A stretch of DNA of 64,000 bases, from IMG/VR virus record IMGVR_UViG_3300027759_003961, positions 1 through 64,000 of that record, one strand, 5' to 3'. Every line of letters begins with the position of its first letter. Position 1 is the stretch's first letter. Both the position numbers and the translations under genes were made by a program. This document shows positions 33,062-40,399 of the stretch, one piece after another. The notes under the pieces are model-generated. The model ran no database searches. It saw only the letters and a program-made list of their open reading frames with translations, and was not told the origin of the DNA. The DNA comes from a virus.

Positions 33062-33462
33062 CTTGGTCTCCTGGCTACTACGTGTTGTATAACTGCGGCA
33101 GAGTTTTCAATACTTGCAAACTTTAATTTACAAAATAATGGTGATACTGATGTGTTGTGTTGATATTGAGTTTTTAAACCCTGAGCTATTGCATTTAAAT
33201 TTTTACTGGAGTTAATTACGTTATCATTTTTAGGAATTTGCTCGCTGTAAAATTCAAACAGTTGTGTTTTGTCTGCAATTAAAATAACATTAGATTCAGA
33301 CATAAGTTTGTTGGCACACTGTTGTTTATAATTATAAGCATCTGTGCGAATCTCAGTAATAATACGATATTCGTTGGGGTCGTAGCCGGTCATCATGTAG
33401 GCATCCCATACTGCACAGCCGTTTAATGTTAATGTTGCTAATATAACAAATAGTTTTTTCAT
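33058..33462 (-). CDS. outer-membrane lipoprotein of unknown function
   Basis: 134 residues. The N-terminus MKKLFVILATLTLNGCAVWD is a lipoprotein signal peptide with lipobox L-N-G-C at 13-16, so the mature protein starts with a lipidated cysteine. The body (RTDAYNYKQQCANKLMSESN, then LKTQYQHNTSVSP) has two further cysteines. It overlaps the spanin lipoprotein gene upstream by four bases. It might support lysis or exclude superinfecting phages; neither can be shown here. Confidence 0.6.
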   Translation of the reverse strand: MKKLFVILATLTLNGCAVWDAYMMTGYDPNEYRIITEIRTDAYNYKQQCANKLMSESNVILIADKTQLFEFYSEQIPKNDNVINSSKNLNAIAQGLKTQYQHNTSVSPLFCKLKFASIENSAAVIQHVVARRPR

Positions 33463-33758
33463 TTAACACTCTCGTATATCTTTTTATGAGCATCATACCA
33501 TTGTTGCCAAGCTTCGTATCGTTCCTTCAACTGATAATACATGCCACTGTTCTCGTTGGCATTTTCAATAAGATCAGTCAAGGTCTTTTTGTTGTCGGCT
33601 AAGGGTGTTAGATTACTTGCTGGTTGTTGTAGTTCTGCTGGTGCTTCCGGCCACTTCATTTTTAACGGCACGGTTGTAGAGCACCCAAGCAGTGTCAGAC
33701 AACTTACACTCAGCATTGATAGCACCACGACTCGCTTCAATTGCTTGATTATTGGCAT
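33459..33758 (-). CDS. o-spanin (Rz1-like lipoprotein)
   Basis: 99 residues. Signal peptide MPIIKQLKRVVVLSMLSVSC with lipobox L-L-G-C-S at about 23-27 and a following proline-containing stretch KMKWPEAPAELQQPA, as in Rz1 lipoproteins. The C-terminus is helical (YYQLKERYEAWQQWYDAH). Its first 146 bases overlap the 3' end of the i-spanin gene in another frame, the classical Rz/Rz1 arrangement. O- and i-spanins bridge and fuse the inner and outer membrane at the end of lysis. Good confidence from architecture. Confidence 0.8.
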   Translation of the reverse strand: MPIIKQLKRVVVLSMLSVSCLTLLGCSTTVPLKMKWPEAPAELQQPASNLTPLADNKKTLTDLIENANENSGMYYQLKERYEAWQQWYDAHKKIYESVK

Positions 33759-34101
33759 TGACCTTCTCCTTGACTATTTCAATTTTTGTTATTACTTTTT
33801 CTTTGATTGCGGCATTGGCATCTGCGGCTTTTTTCTCTGCAATTACCACTTGTTCATTGGCCCGTTTAATTTCAGCTTGCCATACAGCAGTGACTCCGGC
33901 ACCACCACACATAAAGACTCCAAACACCACAGCAACCAGGCCTGAATATTTCACAGTAACCGACAACATTTTAAGTTGGGGACTTGGAAAGCGAGCAATG
34001 AATCCACTAACAAAATAAGCGGCCACGCCAGCACCTGCGACAAACGTCCAAACCCATACAGGCAAGTTACCAATGATATTTTGTATAATCCAGCTGAACA
34101 T
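33613..34101 (-). CDS. i-spanin (Rz-like inner-membrane protein)
   Basis: 162 residues. Hydrophobic helices at about 16-34 (VWTFVAGAGVAAYFVSGF) and about 49-71 (KYSGLVAVVFGVFMCGGAG) are followed by a long periplasmic coiled coil (AEIKRANEQVVIAEKKAADA to about 125) as in Rz. Having two rather than one N-terminal helix is unusual. The ATG overlaps the endolysin stop codon (TAATG). The gene's 3' part encodes the o-spanin N-terminus in another frame. Confidence 0.7.
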   Translation of the reverse strand: MFSWIIQNIIGNLPVWVWTFVAGAGVAAYFVSGFIARFPSPQLKMLSVTVKYSGLVAVVFGVFMCGGAGVTAVWQAEIKRANEQVVIAEKKAADANAAIKEKVITKIEIVKEKVNANNQAIEASRGAINAECKLSDTAWVLYNRAVKNEVAGSTSRTTTTSK

Positions 34102-34727
34102 TAGGCAGTTCCAAATACTTCAAGTGCGTGTTCATAATGTCGCTTACGATCTTCAAGGCCAATGGTTCCACCGTTGATGCGTTTGGTCATTGTCAGTATG
34201 TCTCCTGAATCAGCATATTGATTGAGATTGTTGGTTTCCCAGAACCAGCAGGCGCTTTGTATAGCACCCTCAAACGTTGCTAGGAATTCTGGAATTTGAT
34301 CAACTGGAGTGTCAATGCTTTCGGCAAACTTGGTATAGTTCTGTTTGCCTGTTAACTGGATTAGTCCACGCCCACAGTAACGGAATCCGTCTCCACTTGC
34401 TTCATCACCGTTGCCCATGCGGTTGGCATAGACTCTGTTGGCAATTAATTCTTGTTTGTTGGGTTGACTGGCATACTGTTGAGCAGTAGCGTCATCTGGA
34501 AAATACTTAGGAAATACCTTGCGTAGTGTTTCTGCACGGTAGTTTAAATTTTCGTGTAGGGCTGTGAAGTTTCCACTTTCGTGTGCAGACTGAGCAATGA
34601 AAGCGGCAACACGTTCAGGCGTGTTAATATCATAATCTGGTAGTATTTTGTTTAAGGCTTCGGCCCAATGTTCTAGGTATGGGTTATTGCCGATACACTG
34701 CCCTAATTTTTGTTGTGTAATTTCCAT
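34101..34727 (-). CDS. GH19 endolysin (chitinase-like muramidase)
   Basis: 208 residues starting at ATG 34725-34727 behind GCGGAG; an extra in-frame start at 34742 precedes it. The glycoside hydrolase 19 fold is shown by RVAAFIAQSAHESGNFTALH (about 38-57, catalytic glutamate in AHES), ANRMGNGDEASGDGFRYCGR (family NxxxGNGxxxxGDGxxYRGRG) and GLIQLTGKQNYTKF. The enzyme cleaves cell-wall glycan. No signal peptide is present, so export depends on the holin-like protein. A CTAAATA late-type motif at 34757-34763 lies about 30 bases upstream. Confidence 0.92.
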   Translation of the reverse strand: MEITQQKLGQCIGNNPYLEHWAEALNKILPDYDINTPERVAAFIAQSAHESGNFTALHENLNYRAETLRKVFPKYFPDDATAQQYASQPNKQELIANRVYANRMGNGDEASGDGFRYCGRGLIQLTGKQNYTKFAESIDTPVDQIPEFLATFEGAIQSACWFWETNNLNQYADSGDILTMTKRINGGTIGLEDRKRHYEHALEVFGTA

Positions 34728-34756
34728 TATTTTGCTCCGCAATATTGTGATGCTAA

Positions 34757-34763
34757 TATTTAG
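34757..34763 (-). promoter_or_regulatory. late-promoter-like motif before the lysis cassette
   Basis: CTAAATA on the minus strand, followed by T-T-A-G-C-A-T-C, lies 29 bases before the endolysin ATG, leaving room for a leader with GCGGAG. T4 late promoters read TATAAATA, so this is a plausible late start, in line with lysis timing. Confidence 0.4.
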
Positions 34764-34781
34764 CTGAATAAGTAGTAGAAT

Positions 34782-36014
34782 ATGAATGTGCTTATTCTGA
34801 CCCCAGATCGTGTGGGTTCTACTCTTTTACAGCGGCTAATTACAGTTTACATGATACGCAAAGGTTTTGATCGTCCTGTAATCAATCTGCACGAGCTGTC
34901 AAACGGATTAGAAAAGTACTTTAACAGCTCGTTGCAACAGGAAGTATTGGGCAAGCCACAAGGTGTTGGCTGGGGTTACTTTCAGACTTTGCCCGAAGTT
35001 GTTGACTTATTAGATAGTGTTGACCATTATAAAACCAGCAGACTAGCACATTACCATTTGGTTAATCGTCAAGATAGTATAGGCGATCAAATCAAATTTT
35101 ATGAATACCTTAATAAGAATTTTTTTATTATTAGTTGTCAACGAGAAAATCTATTAGAACATGCACTGAGTTGGTTAATTAATTCGCACAGTAAAAGATT
35201 AAATGTCTATAGTCCTGCTGAAAAAGTTGATGTTTTTGCCAATTTGTATCAAGACGGAATTACTGCCACTCAACAAAGTTTAGAAAAACATCTGGATAAC
35301 TATGTAAAATACGATCAGTGGGTCAAACAGTATTTCAATGTACAATCTTACTTTAACTATGATCACGATATAATTGCAATTGAAGATTATATTTTAAATT
35401 TAGATTTCATGCAAAATTCTACAGCCAATACCTGGAAGGATATGTTTGGGCAATCGTTTACTGATTGGAATGCGTGTCACAGACTTTTGCCCAATCTTTT
35501 ACTAAGAGACCCGCCTGCGCAGTCAGATACAAAGACGTTAACCTTTGCTTCACAAAACATAACAGATCAAAAATGGAAAGAATTGCGTGGACCAGACTGG
35601 CCCGCAGATTGGCGCGAATTGTCAACTGCCAATTTACCTGCAGTTATTCAACAAGAAATTGATCAACTGTTCAATACTGTATCAATTGCTGTTACACAAA
35701 ATGAATATAATTTTTTAGCAGAACATATAGCAACATACAAAAATACAGTAAATGAAATAGAAACACTAAAGGAGCATGGACACCTAGTAACTGGGGTTCC
35801 ATTAAAGTTGCAATCACTGACAGAAAAAAAACACATCATCAAAAACTTTGATCAATGTGTTGGATGGTATAACCAGTGGGTAGAAAAAAATAACTTTGGT
35901 AAACTTTATACCCAGGATGAATTAAACACCCTGGCTATTGCTGAGGAAGAAAAGCTAACTGCTCCCGTCGGCCAACAACTTGCGTACACTGGACACAAAC
36001 GCCTGAGCAGTTAA
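34782..36014 (+). CDS. sulfotransferase-like protein with C-terminal GPDWP module
   Basis: 410 residues on the plus strand. The N-terminus VLILTPDRVGSTLLQRLITV (3-22) matches the 5'-phosphosulfate-binding loop of sulfotransferases (P-x-R-x-G-S/T-T), and FFIISCQRENLLEHALSWL (114-132) matches the 3'-phosphate-binding block (R-x-x-x-x-x-x-x-S). The C-terminal part holds WKELRGPDWPADW (GPDWP at 270-274), shared with the SGNH protein opposite and the radical SAM protein at 56967. It is A+T-rich and has no good ribosome-binding site. Its last 60 bases overlap the SGNH gene on the other strand. Acceptor unknown. A transferred accessory gene is likely. Confidence 0.6.
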   Translation: MNVLILTPDRVGSTLLQRLITVYMIRKGFDRPVINLHELSNGLEKYFNSSLQQEVLGKPQGVGWGYFQTLPEVVDLLDSVDHYKTSRLAHYHLVNRQDSIGDQIKFYEYLNKNFFIISCQRENLLEHALSWLINSHSKRLNVYSPAEKVDVFANLYQDGITATQQSLEKHLDNYVKYDQWVKQYFNVQSYFNYDHDIIAIEDYILNLDFMQNSTANTWKDMFGQSFTDWNACHRLLPNLLLRDPPAQSDTKTLTFASQNITDQKWKELRGPDWPADWRELSTANLPAVIQQEIDQLFNTVSIAVTQNEYNFLAEHIATYKNTVNEIETLKEHGHLVTGVPLKLQSLTEKKHIIKNFDQCVGWYNQWVEKNNFGKLYTQDELNTLAIAEEEKLTAPVGQQLAYTGHKRLSS

Positions 36015-36752
36015 CAAATCGTAGTGAAAATTGTCTCTGGCTCGGTCAAGACGTGCTATTTCCGGCACATGTTCGATACGATTTAATAGTTCTACATACA
36101 CTTTAAAAAATTTATCTAATTTAAATTCTGCAAGTTCTAGTTCAACTTGCGGAGTCCAGGTACCCATTGGTGTAGTAGGCCAGTCTGGGCCACAAAGTTT
36201 ATCCCACTCAGCTTGTACACTATCGCCAATTGCCCACCCGGGTATAAAAGAGTGTATGACTCTAGTTGATTGACCAGCAGATTCAACTTGCTCAACTAAC
36301 TTGATAAAATTTTCCAGTAAATCTGCGTGTGAAAGGGCAAGGTCGTAATATTGTAATCGACGGGCCTCGTCACTTAAATTACAATTAGTATTTTCTCCTC
36401 GCCAAATGAAACTCCACTGTATTACTATTGTTTTAGGGCATATTTCTTCTAATACTTTGATGGCTTTTCTTGCAATCCAATAATTACTGGCGCCGTCTAG
36501 ACTAACATTAACAGTATTGTCCAACAGGTACGGCCAAGTGTGCTCGCGTGGACATCCTATGCCCACAGTAAAACTATCTCCAAAACACCAAATTTTATCA
36601 GTTAGATCGTCTGGCCATGGGTCATCACGAAATCCACGATTGTTATATTGATAGGTGATTGGATGTGGATAATTATTGTGCTTGGAGTCTATTCCACTGT
36701 AGTTGCACTGTTGATTGATTCGGCCAGGTAATACAAAATCCGGAAGTATCAT
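35955..36752 (-). CDS. SGNH/GDSL-like hydrolase with GPDWP module
   Basis: 265 residues. SGNH block I is CFGDSFTVGIG (56-66, catalytic Ser in GDSF), and DNFHYDLLTAQAF near residue 240 supplies the D-x-x-H pair. Such enzymes remove acyl groups from sugars or peptides. The segment AEWDKLCGPDWPTTP (GPDWP at 188-192) is the same module found in the sulfotransferase-like and radical SAM proteins. No signal peptide. Its end overlaps the convergent plus-strand gene by 60 bases, so the two transcripts are partly antisense. It may act on a glycan made by nearby enzymes. Confidence 0.65.
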   Translation of the reverse strand: MILPDFVLPGRINQQCNYSGIDSKHNNYPHPITYQYNNRGFRDDPWPDDLTDKIWCFGDSFTVGIGCPREHTWPYLLDNTVNVSLDGASNYWIARKAIKVLEEICPKTIVIQWSFIWRGENTNCNLSDEARRLQYYDLALSHADLLENFIKLVEQVESAGQSTRVIHSFIPGWAIGDSVQAEWDKLCGPDWPTTPMGTWTPQVELELAEFKLDKFFKVYVELLNRIEHVPEIARLDRARDNFHYDLLTAQAFVSSVRKLLADGSS

Positions 36753-36755
36753 ACT

Positions 36756-36968
36756 CTATCTAATTGTGGCCACTTCGTTGGCAATGGTCATATAACCGTA
36801 ACAACACACATTCCATTTGGTAACACCATCTTCTACTGTAACTTCATCAAACATGGGTGCAGTTATTTTAAAACTTTTTACCAAGTGTTCTTGTCCGTTT
36901 TCAAACACACGCCAAACTAGATCAGATCCGTTATGCCCTGTATTAAAACGTATATGATACTTGTTCAC
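36756..36968 (-). CDS. small conserved phage protein
   Basis: 70 residues, beginning with GTG 36966-36968 that overlaps the upstream stop (GTGA). The phrase HIRFNTGHNGSDLVWRVFEN and then HLVKSFKI with a C-terminal CCYGYMTIANEVATIR resembles a short protein I recall in marine T4-like phages. It is mostly beta-strand. No catalytic motif; function unknown. Confidence 0.6.
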   Translation of the reverse strand: MNKYHIRFNTGHNGSDLVWRVFENGQEHLVKSFKITAPMFDEVTVEDGVTKWNVCCYGYMTIANEVATIR

Positions 36969-37804
36969 TTTAATCCCAGCTCTTTACGAATCTTTGTAGC
37001 ACTAATATCCGCAGTTGCTTCGTCAAACAACTCTTCTCCGCTGGTGTAGCCTACTCCACGACCCCAACCAATGTGTACAATGTTAGGTACTACTTGTATT
37101 TCGTATTGTCCTTGGTAGATGGGATCTAAGTCATGTTTGATAAAGCTCTTGACTTTTTCTACTTCAAACGGATTGCTATCTTGCCATCCTTGCACATCAC
37201 GTATTTGGATAACTACCTGTCCTGTCCGTGCTATTAGTCTTTCAAACAAGGCTCGATGACCATCGTGCCAAGGTTGCCAACGTCCTAACATCTGCACTGT
37301 TTCTTTTTTCCAATCAAATACAGGACGACGACGATTTTCAATAATGTGTGAGCCAATAAATTCTGCCCACTTTTCACAATCTTGTTCTGTGATACGGAAA
37401 TCATATTGTTCGGGTTCAACAAAGGCCGCGTTGGTATCTGCGTAACGTCCTTCGCGAATAGTGTCTACCCAGATGGTCCAGTCTGCTTTGAAGTTGTTAC
37501 GCTGTTCTACCAACGGTGCAACAAAGTCGCAAATAACATAGTCGCCACCTGCTTCCATACTGAACTGAAACATGCGGATACTTTGACGTATACGTCCGTC
37601 TTGGCTAAAATCCCAGTCGTTGTATTTGCGGCGGATGTCATCGGCGTTGAACCAATTTACCGTGGCATTTAAACTGCCAATGTGTTCGTTAAGAGCACGA
37701 CCATAACTGATGTCTCCGTGTTCTTCAAGATACTTTTTAAGAGCGCCTGCTAACATTGTTTTGCCAGCACCCGGTAAGCCCATAATTAAAATTCGTTGTG
37801 TCAT
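36965..37804 (-). CDS. APS-kinase-like / cytidylyltransferase-like fusion
   Basis: 279 residues, two domains. Residues 1-150 resemble adenylylsulfate kinase: Walker A GLPGAGKT (9-16), then NWFNADDIRRKYNDWDFSQD (50-69; family LDGDxxRxxLxxDxGFS) and a basic IRQSIRMFQ helix. APS kinase makes PAPS, the sulfate donor. Residues 170-279 are a nucleotidyltransferase: MLGRWQPWHDGHRALFERLI (GRxxPxHxGH) and DISATKIRKEL (ISxTxxR). The second domain looks more like cytidylyl- or NMN-adenylyltransferases than ATP sulfurylase. The neighbouring sulfotransferase-like gene fits a PAPS-dependent sulfation module. It ends in a GTGA overlap with the next gene. Confidence 0.75.
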   Translation of the reverse strand: MTQRILIMGLPGAGKTMLAGALKKYLEEHGDISYGRALNEHIGSLNATVNWFNADDIRRKYNDWDFSQDGRIRQSIRMFQFSMEAGGDYVICDFVAPLVEQRNNFKADWTIWVDTIREGRYADTNAAFVEPEQYDFRITEQDCEKWAEFIGSHIIENRRRPVFDWKKETVQMLGRWQPWHDGHRALFERLIARTGQVVIQIRDVQGWQDSNPFEVEKVKSFIKHDLDPIYQGQYEIQVVPNIVHIGWGRGVGYTSGEELFDEATADISATKIRKELGLK

Positions 37805-37812
37805 TGTGTTCC

Positions 37813-38427
37813 TTAATAAACTTTTACTCTTACTTTGTGATCTGCATAGTTTTGTTCATACTCTGCAGGAGGATGTGCTATCTTTAACCAATCGCATAAT
37901 TCATGATTGTTATATACAAAACTGCCTAAATCCCAATAAGGTCTCATGGCTGTATTTTGTCTAGTAATTTCTGCGGCCATAAAATCTAAATCTTTGTAAT
38001 ATTTAGTATAGTCCGGATAGCTGATATTAAAACCGCCACAACGCACCCACCAGCCTAAACTGGCATCATCACCACGGTGTACCAACACAATCGGGCAGTC
38101 TGGCCAGTGTTGCTTTAAGAATCCTACATGATACATGAACATATGGCTTTTGATTATTCTTACACCTAATCCAGAAAACGGTTGGTCAAATTCCTTCTCG
38201 CAATCTTCTTTAGAGTATTCATTTAATCGATCAAACCAAGAACCAAACTCCATACCAGGATCATAATAACTGCCCAGATGCATAGGCGTACCATTGTAGG
38301 CCACAGAGCTTGCGTATACTCTATCAGCATTGTCATCAGTTTGATCAATGTCAGGACTATAATAAATGTTTTTTGCTACACTGCTCCATTTTGAACCAGG
38401 AGCTCCGGCCATAAAAATATACTTCAT
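37813..38427 (-). CDS. sulfotransferase-like protein
   Basis: 204 residues. The N-terminus YIFMAGAPGSKWSSVAKNIY (3-22) matches a PAPS-binding 5'-phosphosulfate loop, and CPIVLVHRGDDASLGWWVR (about 118-136) matches the 3'-phosphate loop (R-x-x-x-x-x-S-x-x-x). KSHMFMYHVGFLKQHW lies between as the KxH pair. No signal peptide. It precedes the APS-kinase-like gene by eight bases and overlaps the TctC-like gene by four, so all three are co-transcribed. Acceptor substrate unknown. Confidence 0.65.
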   Translation of the reverse strand: MKYIFMAGAPGSKWSSVAKNIYYSPDIDQTDDNADRVYASSVAYNGTPMHLGSYYDPGMEFGSWFDRLNEYSKEDCEKEFDQPFSGLGVRIIKSHMFMYHVGFLKQHWPDCPIVLVHRGDDASLGWWVRCGGFNISYPDYTKYYKDLDFMAAEITRQNTAMRPYWDLGSFVYNNHELCDWLKIAHPPAEYEQNYADHKVRVKVY

Positions 38428-39380
38428 TCAGATTTTATCTTTTTAGCAATTGGTTGCCATACTTGACGTAGTCTTACCATACTGGCTCTAACACCTTCTG
38501 GTGTGTGCTCTGCTGGAGTAATAAACATCATGTTCTCTACAAATTTTTCATTGGATTCTTTGCTGTTAATAGCTGGAATAAAATTAGCACGATACCAGGC
38601 TTGTACATCTGCTGGAGTGCCCTTGGGCAGTACCATGTTCCAACAGCCGTGTATGTTAAGTCCGGGCACATAGGTCTTCATTAGTGGATACTTTTCAAGT
38701 CCTTTAATAGCAGTTTCATTGGCAATACCGATCAATTTTAATTTACCTGCCTGCACATGAGGCCAGCCCACAGCAATAGGAGTAACAGCAAATTCAGCAT
38801 GCCCACCCATGACGTCTAGCAAGGCTTGTGCTGGACCCTTATACATAGCAGTGATAACTTCATCGTTGCCTTGAATTTTTAAACGATCTATTAAGTATTC
38901 AACTGCAAGTTTGTGCCCACCACCGCCAATAGCAAATGTGATTGGGCGTTTTTTAGCTTTGATGTCTCTGATTAACTCTTCAGGATTGTTAACTGTACTA
39001 GCGGGTTTGGCAAAAAATGCCAAGGGACTACGAGCAATGTTAGCCACTGGGTCAAATTCCATAGCATTGTATTTTACCGCATGAGGATACCATATTTCCG
39101 CTGTAACCCAGTTGCTTTGACAAGCCGGCACAGCTACAGTATATCCATCAGCAGGCACAGTATTAAAATGGTTCATAGCTACGTTACCATCAACTCCAGG
39201 GCGGTGTTCGCTAACAAAACTGGCCCCAGTTTTCTTTTCTACCTGCGCGGCTACAATACGAAAACTAATTTCATTACCTGCTCCAGGACCATTTGGGAAA
39301 ATAACTGTAATAGGCTTAGTAGGTTGCCAAGCAAATGCCAAAAGAGGTGCCATGAGAATGGCCAGTAATAATTTTTTCAT
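38424..39380 (-). CDS. Bug/TctC-type tripartite tricarboxylate transporter binding protein
   Basis: 318 residues from ATG 39378-39380, which follows AAAGGAAC; a longer frame to 39461 has no site. A signal peptide MKKLLLAILMAPLLAFA is followed by the family start WQPTKPITVIFPNGPGAGNE (Bug proteins: PxxPIxxVVPFxxGGxxD). Further family blocks are HRPGVDGNVAMNHF (PGAGGxxGxxxV), GGGGHKLAVEYL, KGPAQALLDVMGGHAEF (GxxPAxxdlxgGqvd) and IGWP-like ITIAVGWPHVQAGKLKLIGI (about 203-222). Such proteins bind small carboxylates in the periplasm and work with a membrane permease that is not in the window. This is a rare phage cargo gene, probably host-derived. Confidence 0.88.
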   Translation of the reverse strand: MKKLLLAILMAPLLAFAWQPTKPITVIFPNGPGAGNEISFRIVAAQVEKKTGASFVSEHRPGVDGNVAMNHFNTVPADGYTVAVPACQSNWVTAEIWYPHAVKYNAMEFDPVANIARSPLAFFAKPASTVNNPEELIRDIKAKKRPITFAIGGGGHKLAVEYLIDRLKIQGNDEVITAMYKGPAQALLDVMGGHAEFAVTPIAVGWPHVQAGKLKLIGIANETAIKGLEKYPLMKTYVPGLNIHGCWNMVLPKGTPADVQAWYRANFIPAINSKESNEKFVENMMFITPAEHTPEGVRASMVRLRQVWQPIAKKIKSE

Positions 39381-39475
39381 AAAAGTTCCTTTGTGTAAAT
39401 AGTTATAGAAAATTACAGAGAGAGGTAAAATTTTTAATCCCTTTGTAAAATTATTTACCATAATAGGAAATTTTT

Positions 39476-39499
39476 AATGAATACCAAAATTTTTAAACT
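39476..39499. repeat. 24-bp direct repeat, copy 1
   Basis: The sequence AATGAATACCAAAATTTTTA plus four more bases is identical at 39476-39499 and 40376-40399, exactly 900 bp apart, and similarity continues a few bases further with changes (ATTA in both). The second copy is the start of the methyltransferase gene. The repeat flanks the 39515-40396 gene, as expected from insertion by recombination within a duplicated start. Confidence 0.9.
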
Positions 39500-39515
39500 A
39501 ATTAGAAAAATATAA
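39477..39515 (+). pseudogene. 12-codon remnant of a duplicated methyltransferase start, now a leader ORF
   Basis: ATG at 39477 follows AGGAAA, the best ribosome-binding site of this unit, and encodes MNTKIFKLIRKI before TAA at 39513-39515. Its first nine residues equal the start of the methyltransferase at 40377. The stop overlaps the next ATG as TAATG, so ribosomes ending here can restart on the sulfotransferase-like gene. Confidence 0.65.
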
Positions 39516-40396
39516 TGATAATAGTATTATTTCCGTGCGGCGGATTTGGTAGTACTGTTGAATACTGTCTGAGACAGTTTAGCAATGAATTGACAAAGAT
39601 ATCAGCCAATGTGCTCGACAATGGCAGTATGCATTCGTATACTAAAGAGTTTCATCCTACTACAATTAACGAATTTTTAAAACTTAAAGATTCCAAATTT
39701 GAAATTGTTACTCCTATTTACCCTGGAAAAGATTATCAATCGCCTGCAGAAACAATAACAGAATTTAAAAAAGTTATTAATCCAACCCAAAAAGTATTGT
39801 TAATTTGTTTAACTGACATGTGCATGGCCGAAAAAAATTGTCTATTTGCTTATCATAAAGTTCCTGTATTTTTAGACCTTATTTTAAAAGACAAACAAAC
39901 CGCATGGAACACAAGTTATAGTTCGTGGCATGATATGCAACTGTATGAGCAAAGAGAAGCCTTAAGTTTTTATGTAGATTCAGAAATTGAAAAATTGGAA
40001 ATTGGCCAAGTCATTGATAATAACTGGCTGTGCATTACCCCAGACGATTTATTATACAATTTTAAAAATACAATTTTAAGAATAATTGACTATTTTGGGT
40101 TGACTGTTGATTTAACCCAACACATTGAAGAATTTTACAATATTTGGTTCAATAAACAACAATACATTATTAATGAATTTAAAAAAATTAATAGTATAAT
40201 AGATAGTGTTAATTCTAATCACACAATAATGTGGGATAAATTATCAATAGTCGGAGAAGCAATTATTCAATCAAGATTAAGAAAACAAGGAATAGAACTT
40301 GCTTGCTATAATCTTAACAAATTCCCAAGCAACACAGATGATTTAAAAAGTTTTACTTACCAACCGGAAGCCAAAAATGAATACCAAAATTTTTAA
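39515..40396 (+). CDS. sulfotransferase-like protein, inserted accessory gene
   Basis: 293 residues, A+T-rich. The N-terminus IIVLFPCGGFGSTVEYCLRQ (2-21) resembles a PAPS-binding loop with G-S-T. Later LYEQREALSFYVDSE and ITPDDLLYNFKNTILRIIDY (about 168-187) follow the C-terminal layout of sulfotransferase-like proteins (R-x-x-x-x-S; DLLxNxxxTLxxI). The canonical lysine of the first loop is absent, so activity is uncertain. The gene lacks its own ribosome-binding site and is coupled to the 12-codon leader by TAATG. Its final codons (NEYQNF) are read from repeat copy 2, so its current end was created by the insertion. Confidence 0.5.
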   Translation: MIIVLFPCGGFGSTVEYCLRQFSNELTKISANVLDNGSMHSYTKEFHPTTINEFLKLKDSKFEIVTPIYPGKDYQSPAETITEFKKVINPTQKVLLICLTDMCMAEKNCLFAYHKVPVFLDLILKDKQTAWNTSYSSWHDMQLYEQREALSFYVDSEIEKLEIGQVIDNNWLCITPDDLLYNFKNTILRIIDYFGLTVDLTQHIEEFYNIWFNKQQYIINEFKKINSIIDSVNSNHTIMWDKLSIVGEAIIQSRLRKQGIELACYNLNKFPSNTDDLKSFTYQPEAKNEYQNF

Positions 40397-40399
40397 ACT
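40376..40399. repeat. 24-bp direct repeat, copy 2
   Basis: Identical to 39476-39499. In this copy one frame closes the sulfotransferase-like gene (TAA at 40394-40396) and another opens the methyltransferase gene (ATG 40377). Confidence 0.9.
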
